A DNA stretch of 64,000 nucleotides from Micromonospora sp. WMMD1082 (GCF_029626175.1 NZ_JARUBM010000002.1:682001-746000); one strand, 5' to 3'; positions 1 to 7,947 are shown, counted from the first letter of the stretch. The notes: a model not told the origin generated them from the letters alone. A program made the numbers and translations.

Positions 1-271
1 TGACCGCGACACTTCCCTCGGGCGTGTGGTGCACGGTGCGCAGCACCAGCGACTGCCCCTGGTACGCCCGCTGCACCCGGTGGCCGGGGCTCCCCGTCGC
101 GACCGGCGCCAGCCGCCAGTGACCGCCGTCGGGATCGATCAGCCGGCCGAAGACCGAGGGCGAATCAAACCGGTTCGGGCACCACCAGTCGATCGAGCCG
201 GCCCGGCTCACCAAGGCACCCGAGCGGCAGTCGGAGAGGAACCCGTAGTCGGAGATCGCCGGCTGCTCCAT
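1..271 (-). CDS. Glycoside hydrolase family 15 protein, N-terminal part (runs off the window)
   Basis: Only the first 90 residues are present; the gene continues past the left edge. From the ATG at 271 the protein reads MEQPAISDYGFLSDC and goes on with a stretch on Ser-Ile-Asp-Trp-Trp-Cys and Phe-Asp-Ser-Pro-Ser-Val-Phe. This is the N-terminal signature of the bacterial glucoamylase/trehalase-like GH15 family. Members act on alpha-glucosides such as trehalose or malto-oligosaccharides in the cytoplasm; which one cannot be told, because the catalytic (alpha/alpha)6 barrel lies outside. No in-frame start was found further upstream. A hairpin at 307-337 separates it from the cupin gene upstream, so it probably has its own promoter in the short gap. 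Family call is firm, substrate open. Confidence 0.85.
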   Translation of the reverse strand, partial: MEQPAISDYGFLSDCRSGALVSRAGSIDWWCPNRFDSPSVFGRLIDPDGGHWRLAPVATGSPGHRVQRAYQGQSLVLRTVHHTPEGSVAV

Positions 272-306
272 CCGGCCGGCGTACCCCGGATCCTCGATCT
301 CATCAC

Positions 307-337
307 GCCCGCACCGCCGCCTGGCGGCGGTGCGGGC
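307..337 (-). terminator. Terminator hairpin after the cupin gene
   Basis: Perfect 13-bp inverted repeat (gcccgcaccgccg / cggcggtgcgggc) with a 5-nt loop, starting 10 nt beyond the cupin stop codon and ending before the GH15 start. There is no U-tract, as is usual in high-GC actinomycetes. Confidence 0.65.
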
Positions 338-347
338 CGGCGGGTGG

Positions 348-740
348 TCAGGAGGTCGGCGGCTCGTCCTCGCCGGCGGCCTCGGCGGCGTCGGCCTCCT
401 CCTTCGTCCGGTGGACCGCCTGGTCGGCGTGCTCCGGCGGCCCGTAGACGGTGTAGAGCACCAGCGGGTTCGGCCCGGTGTTGACGAAGTTGTGCCTGGT
501 GCCGGCGGGTACGACCACCAGGTCGCCCTGCACCACCTCGCGCGTCTCCCCGGCCACCCGCGCCTCGCCGGTGCCGCTGACGAAGGTGAGGATCTGGTCG
601 ATCTCCTCGTGGACCTCCTCACCGATCTCGCCGCCGGGCGGAATCGTCATGATCACCAACTGGGTGTGCTCGCCGGTCCACAGCACGCGTCGGAAGTCCG
701 GGCTCTTCTCGGCGACGGTCGCGATAGTGAAGTGCTCCAT
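348..740 (-). CDS. Cupin-domain protein
   Basis: A 130-residue single-domain cupin. The first motif is a relaxed form: EEVHEEIDQI, followed about ten residues later by SGTGEARV. The second motif is GDLVVVPAGTRHNF. Together they keep two His, a Gln and acidic residues able to hold a metal ion. The start is the ATG at 740 (MEHFTIATVAEK), preceded by AAGGGCG; longer readings add Arg/Pro-rich sequence that looks non-coding. The C-terminal 25 residues are Ala/Glu-rich and probably helical. Small cupins of this type are metal-dependent isomerases, dioxygenases or sugar-binding proteins, and the sequence does not decide which. It is probably cytoplasmic and is transcribed alone. Confidence 0.85.
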   Translation of the reverse strand: MEHFTIATVAEKSPDFRRVLWTGEHTQLVIMTIPPGGEIGEEVHEEIDQILTFVSGTGEARVAGETREVVQGDLVVVPAGTRHNFVNTGPNPLVLYTVYGPPEHADQAVHRTKEEADAAEAAGEDEPPTS

Positions 741-1010
741 GTACGCCCTTATACCCCACCGCGGTCCGACCCACGCCGGGCTTCGCAGATGGTGGAATTG
801 GTCACGGCCGGAGGGTTTGGCGCGGCACCTTTCGGGGATCGACACGGGCGGACCGGCATGACCGGTCACGCCAGGTCCCCGCTGACGTACCGCCGTACGG
901 CTGCGACGGTGGGAGACGGCCGAGCGCGGCGACGTTTCGACCTCCGGGTCAGACGGCGCCGCGCGCTCACGTGCGGCTTGGGCGACCCGGCCGGGCGCCC
1001 CGGCCGGCGG

Positions 1011-1418
1011 TCAGGAGAGCACGGCCAGGTGAAAGGCCCGGTCGGCGGCCTCCCCGGCGCCGTCGAAGGTGGTCACGAAGACGGCGTTCGGGATGCCGGT
1101 ACGACCGGCGACCGCGATCTGGCCGGCGGGTGCGAGCCCGGAACTGCCCGGCAGACCGACGGTGCCGACGAGACTGGCCCCGGTGACGTCCTGGTCGAAG
1201 ACCACCTGGTACATCCCGGTGCTGAAGCGGTTGGCCGTCGCCGCGCCCAGCCCTCGGACCAGGAGGCCATCGGCGTTGACCACCGCGAACGACACCCGCG
1301 CGGTCATTGGCATGCCGGCACCGGCACAGGTGGTGTGTGCGGCGTCGGCGCGGGCGGCGGCATCGTCCCCCGGAACCGGCTGTGCCGCCCCTGTGATCCT
1401 GGCTCTCGCGCTGGACAT
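1011..1418 (-). CDS. Conserved hypothetical protein, beta-rich
   Basis: A 135-residue protein I cannot assign to a named family. After an Ala-rich first 40 residues it shows a regular beta-strand pattern (ARVSFAVVNADGLLVRG, then STGMYQVVFDQDVTGASLVGTVG). This resembles a small beta-domain found in actinobacterial proteins, alone or at the end of collagen-like proteins. There is no clear signal peptide and only one Cys (residue 31), so disulfides are unlikely. The ATG at 1418 has a strong AAGGAG site 5 nt upstream, which supports both reality and start. Neighbouring genes are unrelated and it appears monocistronic. Confidence 0.7.
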   Translation of the reverse strand: MSSARARITGAAQPVPGDDAAARADAAHTTCAGAGMPMTARVSFAVVNADGLLVRGLGAATANRFSTGMYQVVFDQDVTGASLVGTVGLPGSSGLAPAGQIAVAGRTGIPNAVFVTTFDGAGEAADRAFHLAVLS

Positions 1419-1475
1419 TGCACTCCTTCCCAGCCGGCCGAGCCGCCCTGGCGTGTTGAGTTGGTTGTGGTAGCT

Positions 1476-1506
1476 AAAGGGGGATCAGCGCCGATCGGCC
1501 CCCTTT
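1476..1506 (-). terminator. Hairpin downstream of the 1626-2099 gene
   Basis: Inverted repeat aaaggggg / cccccttt with an imperfectly paired interior, about 120 nt beyond the stop of the membrane-anchored protein read leftwards. Either a terminator for that gene or a structured site in the promoter region of the 1011-1418 gene. Confidence 0.4.
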
Positions 1507-1625
1507 GTGCATCGAACGTATGTCGCGTTCCCCGCCGGTAACCAGGCGAACGACTGTCCGATCAAGGACAGAAGCCGTCCGTGATCATGCTGCTGACCTG
1601 CGCGAATCTCCGGTCGGCACGGTGC

Positions 1626-2099
1626 TCAGTCATCGTCGTCGGGGTCCTGGACGGGCACCCCGTCCACGCACCGCACCGACAACTCGTACTCGCCGCTCGG
1701 GCCGACGAACGTCACCTCGGCGTCGTCGTCCGGGCCACGGTCGACGTCGTCGACCCGGTACCCCTGCCGCGGCGACCAGTACTCCAGCCACACCCCGCCC
1801 GGCACGCACTCGGCGACCGCGCTTCCCCCTGCGGTAGAGAAGCTGCGCCGGTTGCCCGGCTCGGCGCTCGGGCTGGCCGGCGACGCGGTCGGGCCCGGCG
1901 GCGCGGTGCCGGGCGGTGGGGCCCCGGTCGGCGCGGGTTCGGCGAGGGCCCGGGCGATCTCCTCCTGACTGCGGACACCGCCCGGCGTCCCGGTGAGGCT
2001 CTCCCCCACCAGCTGGATCGCGGCGAGCCCGATCAGGGTGGCGGCGACCGCGGTGGCCAGCCACCCGGCAACGGCGAGAAAGGTACGACGGCCCATCAC
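1626..2099 (-). CDS. Membrane-anchored protein with acidic C-terminus, next to a two-component system
   Basis: A 157-residue protein. Residues 8-30 form one transmembrane segment or uncleaved signal. Residues 45-85 are a Pro/Ala/Thr-rich linker, followed by an extracytoplasmic domain with two Cys and a tail ending DPDDDD. No named family was recognised. The start is the GTG at 2099 (GGGGA 7 nt upstream) or the adjacent ATG at 2096. It is transcribed divergently from the response regulator, and their shared gap holds the motif TTAACCC-N3-CTTAG (2143-2157, minus strand). The same motif lies upstream of the PepSY gene. The topology and acidic tail resemble those of the PepSY protein, which suggests both belong to one envelope regulon. 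That link is inference. Confidence 0.7.
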   Translation of the reverse strand: MMGRRTFLAVAGWLATAVAATLIGLAAIQLVGESLTGTPGGVRSQEEIARALAEPAPTGAPPPGTAPPGPTASPASPSAEPGNRRSFSTAGGSAVAECVPGGVWLEYWSPRQGYRVDDVDRGPDDDAEVTFVGPSGEYELSVRCVDGVPVQDPDDDD

Positions 2100-2142
2100 C
2101 CGACTATCCCCGATCGTCGGTTGGGCCGACCTTCGGGCAGCG

Positions 2143-2157
2143 CTAAGGGAGGGTTAA
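2143..2157 (-). promoter_or_regulatory. Candidate response-regulator box TTAACCC-N3-CTTAG
   Basis: On the minus strand the site reads TTAACCC TCC CTTAG. The copy at 4197-4211 upstream of the PepSY gene reads TTAACCC GGG CTTAG on the plus strand. Twelve of fifteen positions match, and the sites flank the same two-component operon. It lies 44 nt before the membrane-protein start and 43 nt before the regulator start. Confidence 0.5.
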
Positions 2158-2199
2158 CGAACGCGGCCGACGGCCGTGGCCGGGGATACCCTGCCTGCT

Positions 2200-2895
2200 G
2201 TGGCCCGCCTGCTGTTGATCGAGGACGACCTGACCATCCGTACCCCGCTGGTGCGGGCGCTGCGCGAGCGGGGGCATGCGGTGGCGGCCGCCTCCACCGC
2301 GATGACCGGGCTGCGCGACGCCCTCGACGACCGCCCCGACCTGGTCGTGCTCGACCTCGGGCTGCCCGACCTTGACGGCCGCGAGTTGCTGCGGATGCTG
2401 CGGGCGGTCAGCGCCGTACCGGTCATCGTGGCCACCGCCCGGGACGACGAGCGGGAGATCGTCCAGGTGCTCGACGCCGGGGCCGACGACTACGTAGTCA
2501 AGCCGTTCACCGCCGCCCAGCTGGACGCGCGGGTACGCGCGGTGCTGCGCCGCGGACCCGGTGGGCAGGCCGACGAGGACCCGACGGTGGTGGTCGGCGG
2601 GCTCCGGATCGACCCCCGGTCCCGGCAGGTCAGCCTCGACGGCGAACCGGTCGAGCTGACCCCGCGCGAGTTCGACCTGCTGCGGCACCTGGCCACCCGG
2701 GTCGGCGAGGTGGTGACCAAGCGGGAGCTGCTGACCGAGGTGTGGCAGATCCCGTACGGCGGGGCGGACAAGACGGTCGACGTGCACCTGTCCTGGCTGC
2801 GCCGCAAGCTCGGCGAGAGCGCCCAGCAGCCGCGCTACCTGCACACGGTCCGTGGGGTCGGGGTGCGGCTGGTCTCCCCGGAGGTCGGCGGGTGA
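2200..2895 (+). CDS. OmpR/PhoB-family response regulator
   Basis: A 231-residue two-domain DNA-binding regulator. The receiver domain begins MARLLLIEDD, with acidic pocket residues 8-10. The phosphoacceptor is Asp52 in VVLDLGLPDLDG, and the conserved Lys is about 101 in YVVKPF. Residues about 130-228 form the winged helix, with the family signature PREFDLLRHL and a C-terminal RGVGVRL. The GTG at 2200 puts the receiver at the very N-terminus; a GTG at 2176 would add eight residues. The stop overlaps the start of the histidine kinase by GTGA, so the two are translationally coupled. The likely targets are genes carrying the TTAACCC-N3-CTTAG motif on both sides of the operon. Confidence 0.93.
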   Translation: MARLLLIEDDLTIRTPLVRALRERGHAVAAASTAMTGLRDALDDRPDLVVLDLGLPDLDGRELLRMLRAVSAVPVIVATARDDEREIVQVLDAGADDYVVKPFTAAQLDARVRAVLRRGPGGQADEDPTVVVGGLRIDPRSRQVSLDGEPVELTPREFDLLRHLATRVGEVVTKRELLTEVWQIPYGGADKTVDVHLSWLRRKLGESAQQPRYLHTVRGVGVRLVSPEVGG

Positions 2896-4166
2896 GGAGA
2901 CGCCTGGCGCTGCTGGTCGCCGCGGTCAGCGTGCTCATCGTGATCGCCTTCCTGGTGCCGCTGGCGCTGCTGCTGCGTACCGCCGCCGAGGACCGGGCGA
3001 CGGTGCGCGCCACGGCCGACGCACAGAGCCTCGCCCCGGTGGTCGGCACCGCCGACGTGGAGACCGTGCGGTTGACCGTCGGGCAGCTCGCCGCCGAGTC
3101 CGGCCGACCGGTCAGCGTGTTCCTGCCCGACGGCACCGTGCTCGGCTCGGCCGTGCCGCGTACGCCTGCGGTGGAGCTGGCCGGCCGGGGGCAGAGCCTC
3201 ACCGCGGAGACGGCCGACGGCCGGGAGGTGGTGATCGCGGTGCAGGGCCGGACGGACGGCACGGCGGTCATCCGGACAGTGGTGCCGTACGCCGAGATGA
3301 CCGCCGGGGTGGGTCGGGCCTGGCTGGTGCTGGCCCTGCTCGGCGTGCTGCTGGTGCTGATCGGCCTGGCCGTCGCCGACCGGCTGGCCCGGACCCTGGT
3401 CCGGCCCATCGGCGAGCTGTCGGCGGTGTCGCACCGGCTCGCCAACGCCGAGTTGGATGCGCGGGTGGTCCCCGCCGGGCCGGCGGAGCTGCGCGAGGTG
3501 GGCGGGGCGCTCAACCACCTGGCCGGCCGGATCCAGGAGCTGCTGGCGCAGGAACGGGAACGGGTGGCGGACTTGTCGCACCGGCTGCGCACCCCGATGA
3601 CGGCGCTACGCCTGGAGGCCGAGTCGCTGCGCGACCCGCAGGACGCCGCCCGGGTCACCGACGCGGTGGACGGGCTGGAGCGGGCGGTCACCGGTCTGAT
3701 CCGGCAGGCCCGCTGGCGCGCCCCCGCCGACGGCACGGTGGTCACCGACGCCGTGGCGACGGTGACCGACCGGGTGGCCTTCTGGTCGGTGCTGGCGGAG
3801 GAGACCGGCCGTGCGGTCGACCTCGATCTGGCGCCCGGTCCGCTGCCGGTGGCGGTCCCACCCGACGAGCTGGCCGCGGCGGTGGACGCGCTGCTCGGCA
3901 ACGTCTTCGCGCACACTCCGGACGGCACCGCCTTCGCCGTCCGGCTCGCCACCGTCGCCGACCAGGTGGTGTTGACGGTGGCCGACGAGGGCCCCGGCAT
4001 CGCGGCGGACTCGGTGCGCCGGGGGGCCAGCCAGGCCGGGTCGACCGGGCTCGGGCTGGACATCGCCCGCCGGGCGGCCCAGGCCAGCGGCGGCCGGCTG
4101 GAGCTGGGCGAGCGGCACGGCGGTGGAGCCGAGGTGATCCTCCGGCTCGGCCCGCCGAAGACCTGA
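2892..4166 (+). CDS. Sensor histidine kinase (HAMP, HisKA, HATPase)
   Basis: A 424-residue membrane kinase, partner of the regulator just upstream. Transmembrane segments are at about 5-28 and 142-162, enclosing an extracytoplasmic sensor of about 110 residues. HAMP covers about 163-215. The phospho-accepting His is residue 230 in the box SHRLRTPMTAL. The ATP-binding domain keeps an N-box-like NVFAHTP, the G1 motif ADEGPGI and the G2 motif GSTGLGLDIA. The GTG start overlaps the regulator stop by GTGA; longer readings would run into the regulator gene. The small sensor and the nearby PepSY gene suggest sensing of envelope or antibiotic stress; the ligand is unknown. Confidence 0.93.
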   Translation: MRRRLALLVAAVSVLIVIAFLVPLALLLRTAAEDRATVRATADAQSLAPVVGTADVETVRLTVGQLAAESGRPVSVFLPDGTVLGSAVPRTPAVELAGRGQSLTAETADGREVVIAVQGRTDGTAVIRTVVPYAEMTAGVGRAWLVLALLGVLLVLIGLAVADRLARTLVRPIGELSAVSHRLANAELDARVVPAGPAELREVGGALNHLAGRIQELLAQERERVADLSHRLRTPMTALRLEAESLRDPQDAARVTDAVDGLERAVTGLIRQARWRAPADGTVVTDAVATVTDRVAFWSVLAEETGRAVDLDLAPGPLPVAVPPDELAAAVDALLGNVFAHTPDGTAFAVRLATVADQVVLTVADEGPGIAADSVRRGASQAGSTGLGLDIARRAAQASGGRLELGERHGGGAEVILRLGPPKT

Positions 4167-4192
4167 CCGTCGGGATTCCCATGACCCGGCGA

Positions 4193-4211
4193 GGGCTTAA
4201 CCCGGGCTTAG
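4193..4211 (+). promoter_or_regulatory. Candidate response-regulator site upstream of the PepSY gene
   Basis: Contains a direct repeat GGGCTTA at 4193-4199 and 4204-4210 (11-bp period, one helical turn, typical of OmpR-family sites) and the motif TTAACCC GGG CTTAG at 4197-4211. The motif matches the site at 2143-2157. It lies about 70 nt before the PepSY start. Confidence 0.5.
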
Positions 4212-4281
4212 GGTTCGGACAGCGCGCCGCTATCGCGCCGGCACCGATCCTCGATGCAACAACCGAGGAGAGGTGGAGACG

Positions 4282-4788
4282 ATGAAGCGCAACCCCCTGA
4301 TCCTGGCGTCGGCCGGCGGCGCGGCGGCGGTCCTGGCGGTGACCGGGGTGCTGTTGGGTGTCGCGGCGGCGGACAACAGCCGGGCAGAGCAGGCGACCCT
4401 GACCGCCGCGACCAGTGCCCCGACGACGGCCGGCGTCCCGGACGACGCCACGCCGGACGACAGCGGCACCCTGGGCACGCCGGCCGAGCCGACCGGCGCC
4501 GCCACCCCGGCCGACCCGGGCAACGCCGGCACGCCGGCCACCGCGGCCGACGCGGTGAGCCTGGAGCGGGCCGGCGAGATCGCGGTGGCACACGTCGGTG
4601 GCGGCCGGATCACCGAGATCGAGCGGGACCGGGAGAAGGGCCGGCCGGTCTGGGAGGTCGAGATCGTCAGGGGTAACACCGAGCACGAGATCTACGTCGA
4701 CCGGGAGACCGGCACCGTGGTCAAGGCCGAGCAGGAGCCGGTTGACGACGACGATGACGATGACGACGACGACCGGTACGACGACTGA
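4282..4788 (+). CDS. PepSY-domain membrane-anchored protein with poly-Asp tail
   Basis: A 168-residue exported protein. Residues about 5-31 form a signal anchor (LILASAGGAAAVLAVTGVLL). A Thr/Pro/Asp-rich linker runs to about residue 95. One PepSY domain follows (AGEIAVAHVGGGRITEIE, then WEVEIVRG, EIYVDRETG and VVKAE). The C-terminus carries ten consecutive Asp codons (4744-4773). PepSY domains inhibit or chaperone peptidases and are often controlled by an adjacent two-component system, as seems true here. The ATG at 4282 is preferred because GAGGAGAGG lies 8-10 nt upstream; a GTG at 4273 would sit too close to it. The acidic tail could bind cations or peptides; this is conjecture. Confidence 0.85.
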   Translation: MKRNPLILASAGGAAAVLAVTGVLLGVAAADNSRAEQATLTAATSAPTTAGVPDDATPDDSGTLGTPAEPTGAATPADPGNAGTPATAADAVSLERAGEIAVAHVGGGRITEIERDREKGRPVWEVEIVRGNTEHEIYVDRETGTVVKAEQEPVDDDDDDDDDDRYDD

Positions 4789-4823
4789 CGCGCGCACCCG
4801 GGCCGGGTGACGGCCCACCCAAC

Positions 4824-4865
4824 CGGCAACCCCGGTACGGCATCCCCGCCGTGCCGGGGTTGCCG
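4824..4865. terminator. Strong terminator between convergent genes
   Basis: An 18-bp inverted repeat with one G-T mismatch (cggcaaccccggtacggc / gccgtgccggggttgccg), 6-nt loop, followed by TTT on the plus strand. It sits between the convergent PepSY and sulfotransferase genes and can serve both. Confidence 0.8.
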
Positions 4866-4920
4866 TTTCACCGGGCCGGTCGCTGCGACCGGGCGCGGGT
4901 CGGACATCGGGCGGGCCGCG

Positions 4921-5799
4921 TCAGCGGTCGCGGTGCAGCCAGGCGAGCAGGTCGGGCGGGGCCAACGCGGCGGCCCGCGCCCGGTAGCGGGCCCGGCCGG
5001 CGTCGTCGAGCAGGGCGCTGCCCTGACCGGAGCGACCGCTGCGGAAGAAGGCGCTCCGGTCCTTGAACACCCCGGCGGGGTCCGGCGCGAGCCGGTCGGC
5101 GCGGGCCCGCATGCGGTCGAAGGTCGCCGCCTCGACCAGGTCGGGCCCGGGCGGGTCGAGGCCCAGCCGGTCGGCGAGGTGGTGCATCTGCCCGGACAGG
5201 TCGCCCCGAAGGTCGTCGTAGTGGACGAGGTGGACGTTCGGCCGGTGCCGGCGGGCCCAGGCGTCACGCAGGTGCCACAGGACGCCGGGCAGCGAATCGA
5301 GTTCCTCGCGCGGATCCGGATCCGCGTCGATCCAGCGTACGAGCGCCTGCTCGACCGACGGCCCGTCCCGGTCCGGCGCCGTGGGCTGGCCGGTCAGCTC
5401 GGCGACGCGAGCGCGGTCGAGGTTCGCGCCCTGGTGGTGCAGGGACACCGCCATGTCGAGCGGATGGCGGGCCACCACCACGTAGTGCACCCGGGGATCG
5501 CTCGGCACACCGTCGAGCGGAGTGTGGGTCTTGATGAAGCGACGGTGCCGCTGGGCGGCCAGCCGCGCGTACACCTGCTCCTGGGGTTCGACCAGCCAGT
5601 CCAACCAGGGCGACAGCTCGGTCAGGGGTGCCGGCAGGTCGGGCGTACGCAGCACCAGCAGCGCGCAGATCATCTGCACCCAGGTCGTCCCGCTCTTGGA
5701 ACGGGTGCTGATCACGATGTCCCCCGGACGGCGGGGGAACCCCTGCCAGCGGGCGCTGTCCTCGTCGGGGGACCGGTATCGGGTCGGGGGTTCGGGCAC
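4921..5799 (-). CDS. Sulfotransferase-domain protein (PAPS-dependent)
   Basis: A 292-residue cytosolic-type sulfotransferase. The 5'-phosphosulfate-binding loop is KSGTTWVQM (residues 35-43). The 3'-phosphate-binding segment is VVVARHPLDMAVSLHH (about 107-122), with Arg111 and Ser119. His93 in FIKTHTPLD matches the catalytic-base position. A degenerate RxGxxG (RSGRSGQG, about 268) replaces the usual C-terminal RKGxxGDW. Such enzymes move sulfate from PAPS to hydroxyl or amine acceptors, often secondary metabolites. No biosynthetic partner lies beside it, so the acceptor is unknown. The start is a GTG with a weak ribosome site. Transcribed alone towards a shared terminator. Confidence 0.9.
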   Translation of the reverse strand: MPEPPTRYRSPDEDSARWQGFPRRPGDIVISTRSKSGTTWVQMICALLVLRTPDLPAPLTELSPWLDWLVEPQEQVYARLAAQRHRRFIKTHTPLDGVPSDPRVHYVVVARHPLDMAVSLHHQGANLDRARVAELTGQPTAPDRDGPSVEQALVRWIDADPDPREELDSLPGVLWHLRDAWARRHRPNVHLVHYDDLRGDLSGQMHHLADRLGLDPPGPDLVEAATFDRMRARADRLAPDPAGVFKDRSAFFRSGRSGQGSALLDDAGRARYRARAAALAPPDLLAWLHRDR

Positions 5800-5891
5800 C
5801 GACGTGACGATAGTCGGAGAGCTGACACCGGTCGGGGGATTTTGCCGCCGCAGGCCCTGTGAGGTGCGTAATCGCCTGGCTACATTGAATT

Positions 5892-6992
5892 ATGATGCCC
5901 GCCCCCGGGGGCCGGGCGGAGGATCCCGTCTACCGCCCCGTCCTCGCCGCACGGCGCGGGGAACTGGAGGCGCTCGGCCACCTCGACGACGCCCTCGCCC
6001 CGATGCTCAGCCCGATCCTGCAACTGTCCGAACTAGACAGCTCCATCGTGGCGACCGTGGCGCGGCTTCCGCCGGGCCTGGTTCCGGCCGTCGACATCAG
6101 CGCGCTACCCGAGCCGGCGGAATCCGCGCTGGCTCGCTGGGGCGTACCGCTGGTGCCGGTGATCGGTCTGGCGGACGGTGAGCGGCGGTTGGCGGCGCTC
6201 GGCGCGGTGGCCCGGGCACACACCCGGCGGGCCGTCGTGCGGCTGCGGATCCGCCAGGACCGGGCCCGCCCCGACGCGACCACCGTCGCCGTCGAGCGGA
6301 TCTGGCGGTACGCGCGGCTGGCGCCCGAGCAGTGCGACCTGCTGCTCGACTGCGGTGACGTCTGCTGCCCGGCGGACGTACGGCTGACCGAGCCCCGGGT
6401 CCGACGGGTGCTGGACTGGGCACGGCGGCACGACTGGCGTTCGGTGAGTGTGGTGGCCGGCGGGATGCCGCCGGCGCTGTCCCGCCTGCCCACCGACGAG
6501 CCCGTACGGCTGGACCGCTGGGACTGGCTGCTCTGGCAGCGACTGGCCGATCTCGGCGTCGGGTTCGGTGACTACGGCGTGGCCCCGGCGGCCGAACCAG
6601 CGGCGGCAGGGTCAGCACCGGCGGGCGACCGGCACCCGACGGTCCCCTACACCAGCGACGGCGCCTGGTGGGTGCACCGCTGGTCACGGCGCCGGGGCCG
6701 GGGCGACGAACGGGTCGCCGACCTGTGTCACACGCTGGTGTCCGGGCCGTACTGGCCGGCGACCGGCGCCGGCTTCTCCTGGGGCGATCACGAGATCCTG
6801 CGCCGGGCACGGCGGGTCGCCGGGGCCGGGTCGGCGACCAACTGGGTGGCGTGGAGCACCTCGCACCACCTGGCCCACGTGCTGGACGCGCTAAGGCGGC
6901 CGGCGCACGGCGGCGCGTGGCGACCCGCGGTGACCCGGCCGCCGACGAGCGGCCGTACGCGGCGCGGCGGCGAGACCCGCCGCGCCGGCTGA
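5892..6992 (+). CDS. T4 beta-protein family protein
   Basis: A 366-residue protein that opens with YRPVLAARRGELEALGHL, characteristic of the phage T4 beta-protein family (Pfam beta_protein). Members are found in phages and scattered in bacterial accessory regions, and none has a well-established function to my knowledge. The fold is expected to be a TIM-barrel-like alpha/beta protein. The last 30 residues are Arg/Gly-rich and probably disordered. ATG-ATG start without an obvious ribosome site, so a leaderless transcript is possible. It stands alone here; its usual neighbours (a regulator or a second phage-like gene) are absent. Family call fairly sure, role unknown. Confidence 0.75.
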   Translation: MMPAPGGRAEDPVYRPVLAARRGELEALGHLDDALAPMLSPILQLSELDSSIVATVARLPPGLVPAVDISALPEPAESALARWGVPLVPVIGLADGERRLAALGAVARAHTRRAVVRLRIRQDRARPDATTVAVERIWRYARLAPEQCDLLLDCGDVCCPADVRLTEPRVRRVLDWARRHDWRSVSVVAGGMPPALSRLPTDEPVRLDRWDWLLWQRLADLGVGFGDYGVAPAAEPAAAGSAPAGDRHPTVPYTSDGAWWVHRWSRRRGRGDERVADLCHTLVSGPYWPATGAGFSWGDHEILRRARRVAGAGSATNWVAWSTSHHLAHVLDALRRPAHGGAWRPAVTRPPTSGRTRRGGETRRAG

Positions 6993-6996
6993 ACCC

Positions 6997-7278
6997 CTAG
7001 TCCTTCTCGGTGAACCCGAACTGCACGACGCCCTCGTCGTCGACGGTCGCGTCGACCGAGGCGTCACCGAGCAGGTCGGCGGCGTCGGAGTCGAGGAAGA
7101 TCCGGGCGCCCTGGTTGTCGACCACATGGTCGCCCTCGACCGGCGCGGGGACCATCTCGACGGTGAGCGAACCGGCTGCGGTGTCCGCGGCGATGCGGAC
7201 GCCACCGCCCTCGGCGACGTCCTGCTGCGCGGCAAGATCACGGATCACCAGGACGGCGTTGTCGGTCATCGTGAGCAT
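6997..7278 (-). CDS. HesB/IscA-like protein without cysteines
   Basis: A 93-residue protein resembling A-type Fe-S carrier folds: an N-terminal helix, then GGVRIAADTAAGSLTVEMVPAP and a strand pair around HVVDNQGARIFLDSDAADLLGDASVDA. In true IscA/ErpA three cysteines (one central, then CxC near the C-terminus) bind the cluster. This protein has no cysteine at all and ends GVVQFGFTEKD. It therefore cannot act as a classical Fe-S carrier and may be a structural paralogue with a new role. The ATG at 7278 has GAGGAG 7 nt upstream; longer readings run into Arg/Pro-rich, non-coding-looking sequence. The stop is 4 nt from the convergent beta-protein gene. Confidence 0.75.
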   Translation of the reverse strand: MLTMTDNAVLVIRDLAAQQDVAEGGGVRIAADTAAGSLTVEMVPAPVEGDHVVDNQGARIFLDSDAADLLGDASVDATVDDEGVVQFGFTEKD

Positions 7279-7548
7279 GGTGCGACTCCTCGTGGGTGTT
7301 CTCGGGCTCCCGGCGCGGCCGCGCTTCGCGGATCCGCGGGCGGGCCGGACTCGGCCCGCGTACCGGCACAGACGTGTCGGCGGCGCCTTGCGCTGGTCAC
7401 CCCCCGACGGATTGCCGGGCGGTGCCACCCATGCCGCATCGGGGCAGCTCAGAGCCCCGCCACTGCCCACGGTGCCCCCTGTCCGGGCATCCGTCAAATA
7501 GAGGAATGTCAGTGCATGGCGGGGCGTCGGAGGGGTATGCGCATCCTC
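7279..7548. other. Intergenic stretch, no gene recognised
   Basis: Covers 270 nt between the HesB-like start and the stop of a leftward CxND-family gene. Only GC-rich chance open frames; the left end carries the HesB-like ribosome-binding site. Nothing else supported. Confidence 0.5.
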
Positions 7549-7947
7549 CTACGCCCGACCGCCGTCGGGCCGGCCACCGCGCCGGGCGGTAGGCCACGCC
7601 GGGCGGTGCGTCTCGTCGGGCGGGTCGCCGCGTCGGGCGGTGGGGTGGGGTGGCAGCGGCGCGGCCGGGTCGCCGCGCTCGATCAGCGCGGCGATGTCGG
7701 CGTCGTGCAGGCCGCGCAGCGCGAGCACCCGGGTACCCCAACGGTGCAGCCGGCACGGGTGCGGGCTGGCGTCGTTACGGCAGACCGTTCCCCCCGACCA
7801 GCTCCGTGGCGCGTGCACCACGACGGCTCGGACGGCGAACTGGGCATCCTCGGCGGTCACGTACGGCGGCAGCGGGATCTCCCGCAGCCCCACTCCTGCC
7901 CGCTCGCCGGTGGACGGTGACGGACGGACGGTACTGCTGCTGCTCAT
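7549..7947 (-). CDS. CxND/PCRLHRWG-motif protein, copy A
   Basis: A 132-residue protein of a small family seen three times in this window (also 16181-16663 and 42225-42479). The core covers about residues 18-82: a PLPPYVTAED entry, a helix FAVRAVVV, then CRNDASPHPCRLHRWGTRVL, then a helix ending IAALIERG. The invariant Cys, Asn-Asp, Pro-Cys, His and Arg-Trp-Gly suggest a small metal-stabilised or disulfide-linked fold. The two Cys lie 8 residues apart, with a His between or after them. The last 50 residues are Pro/Arg-rich and unconserved. The ATG at 7947 follows GGAGGCC. I know no function; widespread actinomycete family is my impression, not verified. It is monocistronic here. Confidence 0.7.
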   Translation of the reverse strand: MSSSSTVRPSPSTGERAGVGLREIPLPPYVTAEDAQFAVRAVVVHAPRSWSGGTVCRNDASPHPCRLHRWGTRVLALRGLHDADIAALIERGDPAAPLPPHPTARRGDPPDETHRPAWPTARRGGRPDGGRA

